Shown here piece by piece: positions 54,237 to 63,306 of a stretch of DNA of 64,000 nucleotides (position 1 is its first letter; the number at the start of each line of letters is the position of its first letter). The DNA is taken from assembly GCA_018136815.1 (NCBI GenBank), contig CM030932.1, forward strand, positions 8,246,001-8,310,000, read 5' to 3'. Under the pieces are notes generated by a model that was not told the DNA's origin, did not search any database, and saw only the letters and a list, made by a program, of their open reading frames with translations. This stretch comes from Isochrysis galbana (taxonomy: Eukaryota > Haptophyta > Isochrysidales > Isochrysidaceae). The position numbers and the translations under genes were made by a program.

Positions 54237-55136
54237 TCATGGTGAAACCGGGTTCCCCAACTTTGGGTCAAGGTACTCGGCAGCGCTCCCATCATAAAGG
54301 GCGGTATCCATGCGCCCGGTCTGCGCGAGTGCGAGCGCAAGAATCGCAGCGGTCATGCCGGAACCACATGTGACACCAAGCCTGCATTGGCCTTCTGTCG
54401 GCATTCCAGCCGCCCGAAATACTTGCTCGAGCTCTTCAGGTGGGCGCATGGGGCCCCCAAAGCCACCTTGTAGTACTTCAGTGAAGGGAACATTGAGTGA
54501 GCCGGGAATGTGGCCGGACAGCAGGCCCGGGCGTGGTTCGGGTGCCTCTCCGTTGAAGCGTGGGGCAGCCCGTGCGTCCATCAATTTGAGCGGAGCAGCG
54601 ACGGCTGATGCAGGAGCACCTGGCGTGCCAGGGGGCAAGCTGCTCTTGACTGCCTCCAGATCAAGGACAAGCTCTGGCCGAAAGCTTGCGTTGAATGGTT
54701 CCGATGCCTGGGGAGGGGGTTTGGGCTCGCCCGTCTCAATTGGGTGACCCGCCGCGGCCCATGCTGGTAGACCCCCGTCTAGCACAGAGGCTTGCTCATG
54801 TCCAAACACACGCAGCATCCACCAGAGGCGCGGCGCCGAGAAGACACCTGCGCCATCGTAGCAGACGATGTGATCAGAGGAGCAAATACCGAGCGAGCTC
54901 ATTGCGTTGGCAAAGTACGACGGCGAGGGTAGCATGTGCGGCAGGCCAGATATGTCGTCTGTCTGTTGGTCGACGTCGAAGAACTGCGCTCCAGGGATGC
55001 GCCTCGCGAGGTACTCATGATGGCCACTGCGGCCCATGGTGGGCAGGTACCACGAGGCGTCGACCACGCGGACCGACGGTAGCCTCGCCGCCAGCCACGA
55101 GACGGAGACGATCGGCGTCACCTTGGCCAGGCACAT
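54237..55136 (-). CDS. 3-mercaptopyruvate sulfurtransferase
   Basis: An intronless gene of 299 residues with two rhodanese domains. The N-terminal inactive domain runs from about residue 9 to 135 (DASWYLPTMGRSGHHEYLAR, HIVCYDGAGVFSAPRLWWML), and the catalytic domain from about 180. The active loop is CGSGMTA with Cys257. The Gly-Ser after Cys is typical of mercaptopyruvate sulfurtransferase, whereas thiosulfate rhodanese has CRKG. It moves sulfur from 3-mercaptopyruvate to thiols or cyanide and can supply sulfur for tRNA thiolation and H2S formation. The start MCLAKVTPIVSVSWLAARL aligns with the family start without a clear targeting peptide, so it is probably cytosolic. Confidence 0.93.
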   Translation of the reverse strand: MCLAKVTPIVSVSWLAARLPSVRVVDASWYLPTMGRSGHHEYLARRIPGAQFFDVDQQTDDISGLPHMLPSPSYFANAMSSLGICSSDHIVCYDGAGVFSAPRLWWMLRVFGHEQASVLDGGLPAWAAAGHPIETGEPKPPPQASEPFNASFRPELVLDLEAVKSSLPPGTPGAPASAVAAPLKLMDARAAPRFNGEAPEPRPGLLSGHIPGSLNVPFTEVLQGGFGGPMRPPEELEQVFRAAGMPTEGQCRLGVTCGSGMTAAILALALAQTGRMDTALYDGSAAEYLDPKLGNPVSP

Positions 55137-55709
55137 CGGCCGCAGCGAGCGGCCCGACGCTCGCTTCCCTTCCCTTCTCTTCCTCCTCCTCCCCTTCCCC
55201 CTCTCCCCGCGAGGAGACGCAGGATGCCTTTGTGGGGCCGAGGGCAGACTCTAGTTTATCTAATCTCTCTCTCCTTCTCTCCTCATCACCCACTTCTTGA
55301 AGGGCCCTTCGTGAACGGCTCCGTCTGCTGCTCGCCGCCCCTTGCTTACACGTTAAAACGTGTGTGCCTCAACTCGCGGGGTAGGAGTAAAGTATCTACT
55401 CTACTCTATTCTAGAGCCTGAGCGCAACCTAGACTAGAGTAGAGTAACCTCTTCGAGAGCCTGGTTAGGGTTAGGTTTGTGCTAAGATAGTACGCGGTGC
55501 GCAGGGGCTCATATAGTGGTGTTATATATGTTACCCCCCCAGGAGCCAACGCCCCCCAGGAGCGATCGGGGGCCGGATGTTTACCACCATATGCGCCATT
55601 CTCAATCTCTATCTCGAGGTGGGGGGGAGGTAAAGAGGTGGAGCGAAGCGAAGCAAGGGCGGTGTCGGATGGCGGATGGGAGGAAGAACGTACCAGTCTA
55701 GCTATAGGT
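55137..55709. other. Intergenic; old LINE 3' end on right
   Basis: 55640-55709 (GGGGGAGGTAAAGAGGTGG, GCAAGGGCGGTGTCGG) matches the 3' UTR of the TGAATCTTCAG type. Its last bases are found beyond the next insertion, at 61107-61124. 55355-55450 contains repeated TAGAGTAGAGTA words. No gene is seen. Confidence 0.5.
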
Positions 55710-55751
55710 TATAGGCGTTAGGCCAGAAAAACTATTGTTATAGTTTTAGCG

Positions 55752-57198
55752 ATGGAGCGCGCGCCGACCGCTCCCCTCTCCCAGCCCCCCGCCGCCACGA
55801 CGCCCCAACGGGGCCGCCCCAAGCCGCCGGAGCCGAAGCGCTCGCAGGCCTCTGCCCCACCAGACACTGACGTCGACATGGCTCCGCCACCCTCGCCTCC
55901 CCACCAGCCCCAGAAGCAGGGAACAGGCCGTGCCCTGTTCCCTGCAGAGCAACAGAGCCAGCAACTGGCTCAGCCGCCCAGCTCCACCGTCTCGCCACCC
56001 ACAATCAAGGACTCCCCATGGGGGGTGGCAGCATGGCTGCCACCCCCATGGTGGTAACTCCTACCAGCAGTGCACCCCTCGGGGGCGGGCACTTGACACA
56101 ACAATCAATCCTTGGAGCCTTTGCTCCCTCCAACCAACCAACAACCCATGCGCCCAAGTCGTATGCAGAAGCCACGCATGGACTCAAACTGAAGGAGCCC
56201 GCCCAACAAGCTCTGAGGCAGCCAGCCCAACAACAACCGCAACAGCTGTCGCGCAAGCGGGCCGACCCACAGTCGGATCCCAAAGGGACTCCTACCAACA
56301 CCACCCAACTCGCTCCCCCTCCAATGGATGAAGAAGAGGAACCCGAAGACACACCTTTTTTCATTCAGCTAGCGCAACTAGCTGAAGACAAAAAGGACAT
56401 TAAAAGTGAGGATGTAGCCACGTTCATGAAGTTTCTTCTCTCTAGGCTAGAGGGCCTAGACGCCACGTCAGACGGGATGGACAAGGGCCGAAAGGGCCCA
56501 TGATCTTTTACGTCGATGACGATGCTCACGACCAATTCAAGGCCGCGTATGGCGACAAACTTCAAACGGTACTCTCGGGAGTCCCGCATGAGTTTGGAGT
56601 CACCTATGGCACGATAGCCGGCTCAGCTCCCCGTAAATCTAGCGCTATCAGGTCCTCTCTCAAAGAGGTCGCCACCTACATCGTGTTTCGCATTTTCGAC
56701 CCGATCAAGGCATACAAAACTAAAACTCGGCATTTGGCTAGCGCATTGGAGCGTGAAGGCTTCCATGTCCTTAGGGGCAATCAACAGCGAGTCAAGACCA
56801 CGCTCGAAGGGATCACTAAAGTCGAAGCCGGTAAACGTCCAATTTGGCACTTCTACGTATACACAGACACCACCGCCCTAGGCCATCGCTTTCCTCGGAC
56901 CTTCCACGTGACCCTCGATGACGGGGAAAACTTCAATTTGGACTACGCGGTCCGCTCATCGGTGGAATGCGTAACACCGGACGGCGACATCGCCATACAC
57001 GGCGCCCCGGGCGGGTGCAAAGGATACGATAAGCCCTGGGTGATCTCATATCTACGCAAAAATCAAGTCAGCTTTCGCCAATGCACGTGCGAACAAGACA
57101 AGGCGAAAGCGGAGCAGCGCAAACGCCAACGCGAAGTAAGCAACGCCATGGACTACAGGGCCCTAATGGGTCTTGGAGCGGCGGCACCGTGCCGTTGA
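55752..57198 (+). pseudogene. LINE ORF1, three frames
   Basis: Three frames continue one another: 55752-56057 (Met-Glu-Arg-Ala-Pro-Thr, Pro/Gln-rich), about 56018-56503 (Gln/Pro-rich, then EEEEPEDTPFFIQLAQLAED) and 56500-57198. The third carries the conserved domain (KAAYGDKLQTVLSG, SSLKEVATYIV), then a second region, IWHFYVYTDTTALGHRFPRT and ISYLRKNQVSFRQCTCEQ, with a basic tail. The second and third frames overlap as ATGA (56500-56503). Because the homologous copy at 46619 is a single frame here, the shifts are best read as decay. FYVDDD in this ORF1 domain is not the reverse-transcriptase YxDD box. Confidence 0.7.
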
Positions 57199-58211
57199 TT
57201 CATGGCAGGCGAATGCAAAAAAAATCGCATGAAGGGGCGACAAATCGTCCAATGCTCTTCCAGCCACTTCTCCAGTCGTGGGAGAAGATATCTGAATGGT
57301 CTAGAGCAAGACTTCTAGAAGCCACTTCTAACTATATGGACCTTCTTAGGAAGCACGAGACATCCCCACCCCCCGCTCCGGAAGAGCACGAATTAGCCCC
57401 GCAAGAAGATCCAGACGCACACGATCTAGGAGACATTCTTGTGGACAAAGATTGTAATTACTATTTGAACCGGAAGGGAGACTACCACGAAGTTAAGCTC
57501 AACGTAATGGGAGAACCCCATATCTACGAGCGGATCAGCCCGCAGCTATTACCCGATGAGCTATTCACTCCGCTGAAGTGGGGACGAGCGTACGACGGGC
57601 CAGCTGATACGGCGTATCCGATACCTCAGGAATACACGCTCAAAGGCACGCATAAAACGTTAGAAGAGATAAATGTCAAGGCCTTGACTAAAGCGTTCCT
57701 CGCGATGAGGAAAACGAAGGCACAAAAATCCACACTAAGATGGGAAAAGAGGTTGCCTGTCCTCTCGGGGAAGTGGAAACAAGTCTCGCAACTATACAAG
57801 TATAACTTTCTGACACCAAGGGACAAGGGACTCCTATATGCACTTCAAACACGTTCTACATAGGAGAATAGCTACGGCGAATCGTTATGCTGACGATCCA
57901 ACATGTCGCTTTTGCGGCATAGCTCCCGAGAGTTCCACGCATTTAGCCTCCTGTATCGCAACGGAGCCTGTTTTTGAATTCATAGAGGGACTTTTAGAGA
58001 TTAATCTTAGGCCGGGATCCGAAGTAGCCCAGCGTCTCTTTTGCTATCAAGAGGATAGACCGCATCCCTCCTCGGGATACTTAGGTATCCTGGCGTGGAG
58101 GTATATCCTAACGGACTTCTATAACATACAATACGGTAACGCGGACGGGAGGTCCGCTAAGTCGATCTTAAGAGCGATCCTTGCGAGATACCACATACTA
58201 GTAACGGCGAA

Positions 58212-60596
58212 TGCGGCAAACCCAACGACCTAAAGTTCGAGGGACTTAGGATGGGCTCCTTAAAAAGAAAACGCCCACCAGCGAGTTTCCAAAGATACAA
58301 GTGGCTGAAAAGGAACGAATACGCGACCATCTTGGGAGTCCCCCTAGGGGGACCCCAGGCCATCAAAGAGTTCTGGCGCAAACTAGCCGACAAGATAGAG
58401 AAAAAAACCACCATATACGCACCGATAACGAATAATCTATCCATACACGGGAAAACGAAGGTAGCTAACTTTCTCATATACTCTATTCCTAGATACTGGC
58501 TACAAACACTTGCAGCCCCAAGATCGTTCCACGCAGCGGTAAAAAGATCCGTGGACAGAATCATGTGGACGAACGCGCGCACCGGACGGAGACTGCAATG
58601 GGTGAAACACCCCGAAATCCCAATCAAAAACACTTCGGAGAAAGGGCCACACTTGGGGCTGGGTCTGCTAGACTGGGGTAACCACGTTAAAGCACTACAG
58701 GCCAAATGGATCCTGAACTACCTGGACGCACGCCAAGCACAATGGAAACAAGTGCTAGACGCTTGGTTCTGCCGCACGAACCTGGGAAGAGCAGCGGTTC
58801 TTTCGACAATCCCCGCAAACAGACTTACCGACGGAATAGCGGGCAAAAGCAAACTCCCTGCGTTCTGGAAACAGGCGCTAAACAACATCCGCGAACTAGA
58901 TCTCACGTCCCTGAAAGTGAGCAGGGAAGGAGCACTCTCACAACCCATGTGGGGTAGCCCGACGCACCCGGGCCCCAAGCTGAACCCCACGTGGGCAAAG
59001 CTATGGAACAAGCTAGAATGCAACGCCTTACACAACGTCTTCAAAGACCACGAAGCGAGCATACCCTATAGTAGCGAAGAATGCGCGCAATACCTCAGAA
59101 ACAACGATACGTATATACAATTTCAGGGAGAATATATCCCAAGGGACAAATTCTTGGAAACATGGGACACACTAGTTAGACACGCCACGGAGACATTGAC
59201 GACGGCAGAAAGCGCGTCCGAAACGGAAAGCGCACATCCATGGCGCGATATAACCGGCAACCATCACGACCCGGAGGAACCACAGCCCGAAATACGAATT
59301 ACGTTAGACGGGGAATACTACGCGAACCTCAAGGGAACGTGGTATGAGACGGAGCTCTCATACCTAGGCACACCTATAATCGGGAATAGACTACTCGCCG
59401 CACCCACAAACCTAGACATATCCCCACCGGCGAGATGGGGGGAAGGATACAAAACCAACAAAAGGCTAGAATACCCGCTAGCGGACGAATACACGCTAGA
59501 CGGCAAAACGCCGCTAGACGGCACCGGGGTAGAACATATAGCCGAGGCACTTCAGCGTAAAGACCGCAAACGCAAACGCCTCACGGGGCCGGCCAAATGG
59601 GAGGAAAAACTCCAAATACCAGGGGATACATGGGCGCACCTGGCGCGAATATACACCACGCCAATGGTAACGGCGAGGGACATGCACCTACACTTCAAAC
59701 ATATTACACACAGGCGAGTGGGCACATACAACCGCTTTCCAGACAGAGCCAACACGTGCCGCATTTGTGGGGAAACGGATGAGTCCTCGACACACCTAGG
59801 CGAATGCCCCGGGATAACCAACATCCTAGGCGAACTGAATAAAATTGCACGGTTCACACCAGGATTAGAAAGGAGCAGGGAAGAAACCATTGTAGACAAC
59901 CTATTCATCTACCCAAAAGGAGACGCCCCGAAAGCGATATACGTACTGTACCTATTAGCGTGGAGATATATACTCACAGACTTCTATAGGATACATTACG
60001 ACGGCATCAAATTCTCGGAAGAATCCATACTAATAAGAATAATAGAGAGATACACCATACTAAGTAAAGCACTCCTCTTCGCACAAGAAACCGACTCGGC
60101 GAGAACCGCCCAAGCGGGCATGGGAAGACAGCCTAAAAAAAGGATAGACATGAACGACTTGAGACCCGTTTTCAACAGGAACGACAAAGGCGGTCTTAAG
60201 CCCAGCGCGGAGCTAGTGGAACTAGCCTCCAAGCTGGGGATCGCACACGCTGTCGAGGGGACCACGGAACAAGGGAACAAAGGAAATTGAAACATCGATA
60301 CACCTACCAAAGTCGCTGATAGAGACAATGGAACCTGGATATAAACCAAACAAACAAAAAGCGACCAGACGGACACACTCGACAACAAAGACAATTCCAG
60401 AAGGCCTGCCCGGACCCCACACTCTAAACCAGGCCTCAGGTAGCGCACCGAGGCCGGACCCCGGAAACCGAAGAAAAAGGAAAGAAGGGGGGCAGGGGAA
60501 GAGGTGGAGGGAGGGATGATAAGGGCGGTGTAGATAGCGAAGGGAAGTCCCATAAATAGTAGGTGTGTAGCCCTGAATCTTCAGAAGTTTTTTTTT
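58212..60596 (+). mobile_element. 5'-truncated LINE nested in LINE
   Basis: Flanked by ACTAGTAACGGCGAA at 58197-58211 and 60597-60611 (15 bp, exact). It begins within ORF2, just after the polymerase, and ends with the TGAATCTTCAG 3' terminus (AGGTGTGTAGCCCTGAATC) and nine T. 5' truncation is the normal outcome of incomplete reverse transcription of LINE RNA. The outer element ends in the other type of 3' terminus, so two subfamilies are present. Confidence 0.94.
58251..60290 (+). CDS. LINE ORF2, C-terminal 679 residues, open
   Basis: The frame is open from the insertion point (58212) and has an ATG at 58251. It includes ILGVPLGGPQAIKEFWRKLA, NNLSIHGKTKVANFLIY, GLLDWGNHVKALQAKWIL and, near the end, the zf-RVT zinc motif HFKHITHRRVGTYNRF and CRICGETDESSTHLGEC. 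In full LINE proteins this region follows the reverse-transcriptase thumb and helps bind template RNA. A central acidic linker (TAESASETESAH) separates the two halves. It has no stop or frameshift, so the insertion is young, but with the polymerase missing it cannot act alone and is unlikely to be expressed from its own promoter. Confidence 0.82.
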   Translation: MGSLKRKRPPASFQRYKWLKRNEYATILGVPLGGPQAIKEFWRKLADKIEKKTTIYAPITNNLSIHGKTKVANFLIYSIPRYWLQTLAAPRSFHAAVKRSVDRIMWTNARTGRRLQWVKHPEIPIKNTSEKGPHLGLGLLDWGNHVKALQAKWILNYLDARQAQWKQVLDAWFCRTNLGRAAVLSTIPANRLTDGIAGKSKLPAFWKQALNNIRELDLTSLKVSREGALSQPMWGSPTHPGPKLNPTWAKLWNKLECNALHNVFKDHEASIPYSSEECAQYLRNNDTYIQFQGEYIPRDKFLETWDTLVRHATETLTTAESASETESAHPWRDITGNHHDPEEPQPEIRITLDGEYYANLKGTWYETELSYLGTPIIGNRLLAAPTNLDISPPARWGEGYKTNKRLEYPLADEYTLDGKTPLDGTGVEHIAEALQRKDRKRKRLTGPAKWEEKLQIPGDTWAHLARIYTTPMVTARDMHLHFKHITHRRVGTYNRFPDRANTCRICGETDESSTHLGECPGITNILGELNKIARFTPGLERSREETIVDNLFIYPKGDAPKAIYVLYLLAWRYILTDFYRIHYDGIKFSEESILIRIIERYTILSKALLFAQETDSARTAQAGMGRQPKKRIDMNDLRPVFNRNDKGGLKPSAELVELASKLGIAHAVEGTTEQGNKGN

Positions 60597-61106
60597 ACTA
60601 GTAACGGCGAAAGTCGGTTTCTTCCAGAGACTAAAGAAACAACGAGAAAATATGGGGCTACACGCCCCGAGCAACAAACATATTAAGAAAATGATAAGCC
60701 CTCTCTACACGGTGGACAAAGACTTCAACCTAGAAATATCGGAAGACCTCCGGCAGGCGGCGGGAGGTCTGGATATGCGCAACATCGCCTAGAGCAGTCT
60801 AACCTCTCTTAATAGAGACCCCAACGGACAGCAAGAGGGAAGCTAGGAGATATAAGAGAAGGAGATTCAAGCCGAGCCAGAGCTAAGGAGAAACCACAGT
60901 CTCCCGCCCCCTTCTCTCCAACCCCTGGCCGAAGCAGCGCGCGCGGTCTCCCCGGAACCAGCTTCTCCGCTAAAGAGGGAACTGGGGAAGGGGAAGGGGG
61001 TTGTTAGGAGTTAAGGTTGGGTAGTAGGGAGGTCCACAAGCACACTGCCTCATGTCGCACAAGTAGCGGAGATTTTTAAGAAGATTTTTTTATAGGCGTT
61101 AGGCCA

Positions 61107-61520
61107 TGAATCTTCAGATGTTTTTAATCATTTATCTGTGGGTTGTTGTTTGCTTGCCGCTTCTACCTAGTTAGTACACACAAGACACAAGCCGGGAGAT
61201 GATCTACATGGCATGTAGTGGCAGTTGAGTAAGACATATATAGGCATTCGACATGCGACATGTGTGTGACACAGCAAGACACATTAGTGATGAACCCACC
61301 CCTCTGGGTGGGCGCCGACGTCAATAGAACCTCCTTGCATCCAGCAGTGAGCGTGCATAGGGTGCGGCAATGGCCTGCGACTGCACGACAAACGTGTCGA
61401 TGGCTGTCATGTCACTACCGCGCAATGACGGAAGGTGTCCGATTGACTGCGTGACCACACCGGCGGAGACGGCTCCATCCTGTCCTCCTCTTGAAAGCTC
61501 ATCCCCGTTTCTCCATGTTT
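61107..61520. other. Tail of old LINE 3' end, then intergenic
   Basis: 61107-61124 (TGAATCTTCAGATGTTTT) completes the terminus whose first part lies at 55640-55725. The rest is the 3' flank of the adenylate kinase gene, with no other gene seen. Confidence 0.55.
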
Positions 61521-62696
61521 CTAATGCGGCAGGCTCTCAAGCACAGACCTGCCGCCCACGCCAACAGTAACAAGGCCAGTGGCGCAAATGGCGCGCATGA
61601 GGTGCGGCAGCGTCTCTGGAATGCCGGCCGTGATCTCAAAGTCAACTACGCGCACAACTGCGTCCTGCCGATAGTGCTGTTCGACGGGAAAGCATTGCTG
61701 CGTGTGAGAGGCGAGGCGTGTGGAGATGGCCGCCATGGTGTCATCTGAGCGCCGAGCCATGCGAGGGCAACCGCACGCCTCACAGCGGCCACCAGGCGGC
61801 GCGAGTGGCTTTAGTATCACCGGCGGCAGTAGCCGCGAGGTGTCGGGGCTCAGATTGACGCTGGCGGTGTTGTAACTCTTCCCGCAGTTCTCGCACGAGC
61901 ACCTACAACAAAGGAGAGGGCACGTTTAGGCTTGTTGTTGGCAATTGGTATCGAGAAGCGAGCTCATGAAAGCGCAGCCGGGCAAGAAGACGAGGGGCAC
62001 CGCCGAAGGTAGGCCAGCATTGGCAAGTTGGCGATGGGTGTGGAATGTCCGGATTTGCAGGGTGTGCACTTGCCGTTCAGCACACGGAGACCCGAGGCAG
62101 ACGGGTGACCAACAGTGCCACAGCTTTGCGAGGGGTAGTGTGCTTTCAAATGCTACCTGCCCAAGAGCTTTGCTATTAGCGCATCCTCGCGCATAGCGAG
62201 ATTGACGACGACCTCGACCTCAGCGAGCTCCTTCAGCCTTCTGGCTTGATCAACGGATCGTGGGTAGCCGTCGAGCACTGCGCCAGTGAGGGCCACGTCG
62301 GGCTGGCTCATCCGCTTGGCGATGAGGTCAAAGATGGTCTCGTCCTCAAGCAAACGGCCCTGGGCGATCCTTCCTTCGACTGAGAGGCCTAGCGGGGTCC
62401 TGGCCTTGATCTCGTCGCGGATAAGGTCACCCGCCTGCGCAGCACGCGAGAGTAGTGCGTGACCCAGCGAGCGGACCCCCAAGAGGGCTGTACGGCAGGA
62501 GAGAGAGAGGGGGGGAGAGAGGGGGGAAGCGGGGGGGGGGGGGGGGGGGAAGGGGGCGGGGGGGGGGGGGGGGATTGCGGGGTGCACTCACGACGACGTG
62601 TGGCGCGCGCAGCATCCTGGCGAGCCGGATCGCGTAGGTGCCCTTGCCCACGCCCGGCGGGCCGAGGAAGACGACGGCGCGTGGTAGACGGCGCAT
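61521..62696 (-). CDS. Adenylate kinase with Cys4 lid, three exons
   Basis: Exons 62696-62592, 62434-62157 and 61902-61521 join with GT-AG introns (GTCGTC|GTGAGT ... GCGCAG|GCGGGT; GGCAG|GTAGCA ... TTGTAG|GTGCTC) to give 254 residues, a long-form adenylate kinase (ATP + AMP to 2 ADP). Seen in order are the P-loop GPPGVGKGT (residues 12-20), HVVAGDLIRDE across the first junction, the AMP site LDGYPRS, VVVNL, the lid with Cys131, Cys134, Cys168 and Cys171, which would hold zinc, and RRSDD. A Cys4 lid is common in bacteria and in some eukaryotic long forms. The start at 62696 gives MRRLPRAVVFLGPPG, with no room for a targeting peptide, so it is probably cytosolic. The C-terminal end at 61521 assumes no further exon. 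Confidence 0.9.
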
Positions 62697-63306
62697 CGGC
62701 GAGGCGGCGCCGCCTCCCCTTCTCTCCCTTCTCCCCTTCTCTCTTTCTCCCCGTCTGTTGCTTCGCTCGCGCTCTCTTCCCCTTTCCTTTCTCTTTTCAA
62801 GGATGAAACGAGAAGAGAAAGAACTCTCCGAGGTGTGCGGCGCAGATATGATTCTTTCACTGTATCCACCAACAACAAGAAGAGAGCTCCCCCCTCCTGG
62901 ACACACCGCCCCGCGGCGCCGTCTCCAGGTTCAACCTACATTATATGGATTATTCTCTGTACATTGTACGAATACTCACTTACCTCCCCGAGCCCTCCCC
63001 CCGGCCCCAGCTCTTTCTCTCTTCTCTCTCTCTCTCCCCCTCCCTCCCTCTCCCTCCCTCTCCCCCTCTTTCTCACTTTCTCTCTCTGAGGGGCTAGAGA
63101 GTAGAGAGGGGGGGCGACGCCGAGGGACCCCAAAGAAGAGATAGAAAAGAGTAAAGATTTAACATTACCGCCGAGAGAACGTCTCGACATCTCTTGCTCT
63201 CTCTCCCTTCCGCCGCCCTCTCGCTCGCGCCGCCCTCGGCCACAACCAGCCTCCCTCTGCCTCCCTCTCCCCGCCTAGCACCACTCTCGCCTCGCCGCCT
63301 TAACAG
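62697..63306. promoter_or_regulatory. Divergent promoter region
   Basis: The 610 bases between the adenylate kinase start (minus) and the protease start (plus) must hold both promoters unless an upstream exon is missed. They contain CT-rich tracts (62710-62800, 63008-63085) and no clear TATA box; frames here are low-complexity. Confidence 0.45.

Larger units (their letters stand above)
57210..60792 (+). pseudogene. LINE ORF2 C-terminal part, split by insertion
   Basis: The first frame (to 57863) has DCNYYLNRKGDYHEVKLNV and LKWGRAYDGPADTAYPIPQE; a second frame (57838-58233) has the zinc motif HFKHVLHRRIAT and CRFCGIAPESSTHLASC. It is then interrupted at 58211. Beyond the insertion the frame resumes at 60597, from the second copy of the target duplication, and runs to a TAG at 60790-60792 through NMGLHAPSNKHIKK and ISPLYTVDKDFNLEISEDLR. 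Removing the insert and one duplication keeps the frame. The resumed segment aligns with the end of the intact copy at 60060-60290. Confidence 0.82.
55726..61090 (+). mobile_element. LINE, TSD-flanked, host of a second LINE
   Basis: Bordered by TATAGGCGTTAGGCCA at 55710-55725 and 61091-61106 (16 bp, exact). Its second base starts the perfect hairpin AAAACTATTGTTATAGTTTT (55727-55746), and the first ATG follows at 55752. It contains ORF1 remnants (to 57198), then only the C-terminal region of ORF2 (about 57210-60792, interrupted by the insertion 58212-60596), and a 3' UTR ending GCGGAGATTTTTAAGAAGA and a T run. Endonuclease and polymerase are absent. Without the inner insertion it would be about 3.0 kb, close to the copy at 46596-49890. 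Confidence 0.92.

Noticed and set aside
56497..56503. ATGA stop-start overlap as translational coupling in the LINE
   Set aside because: The homologous ORF1 at 46619 is a single frame at this place and the element has other frameshifts, so decay is the simpler reading.
56500..56545. FYVDDD read as a reverse-transcriptase YxDD active site
   Set aside because: The surrounding sequence aligns with the ORF1 domain at 47310-47400, where the same place reads IAVNED, so it is not a polymerase motif.
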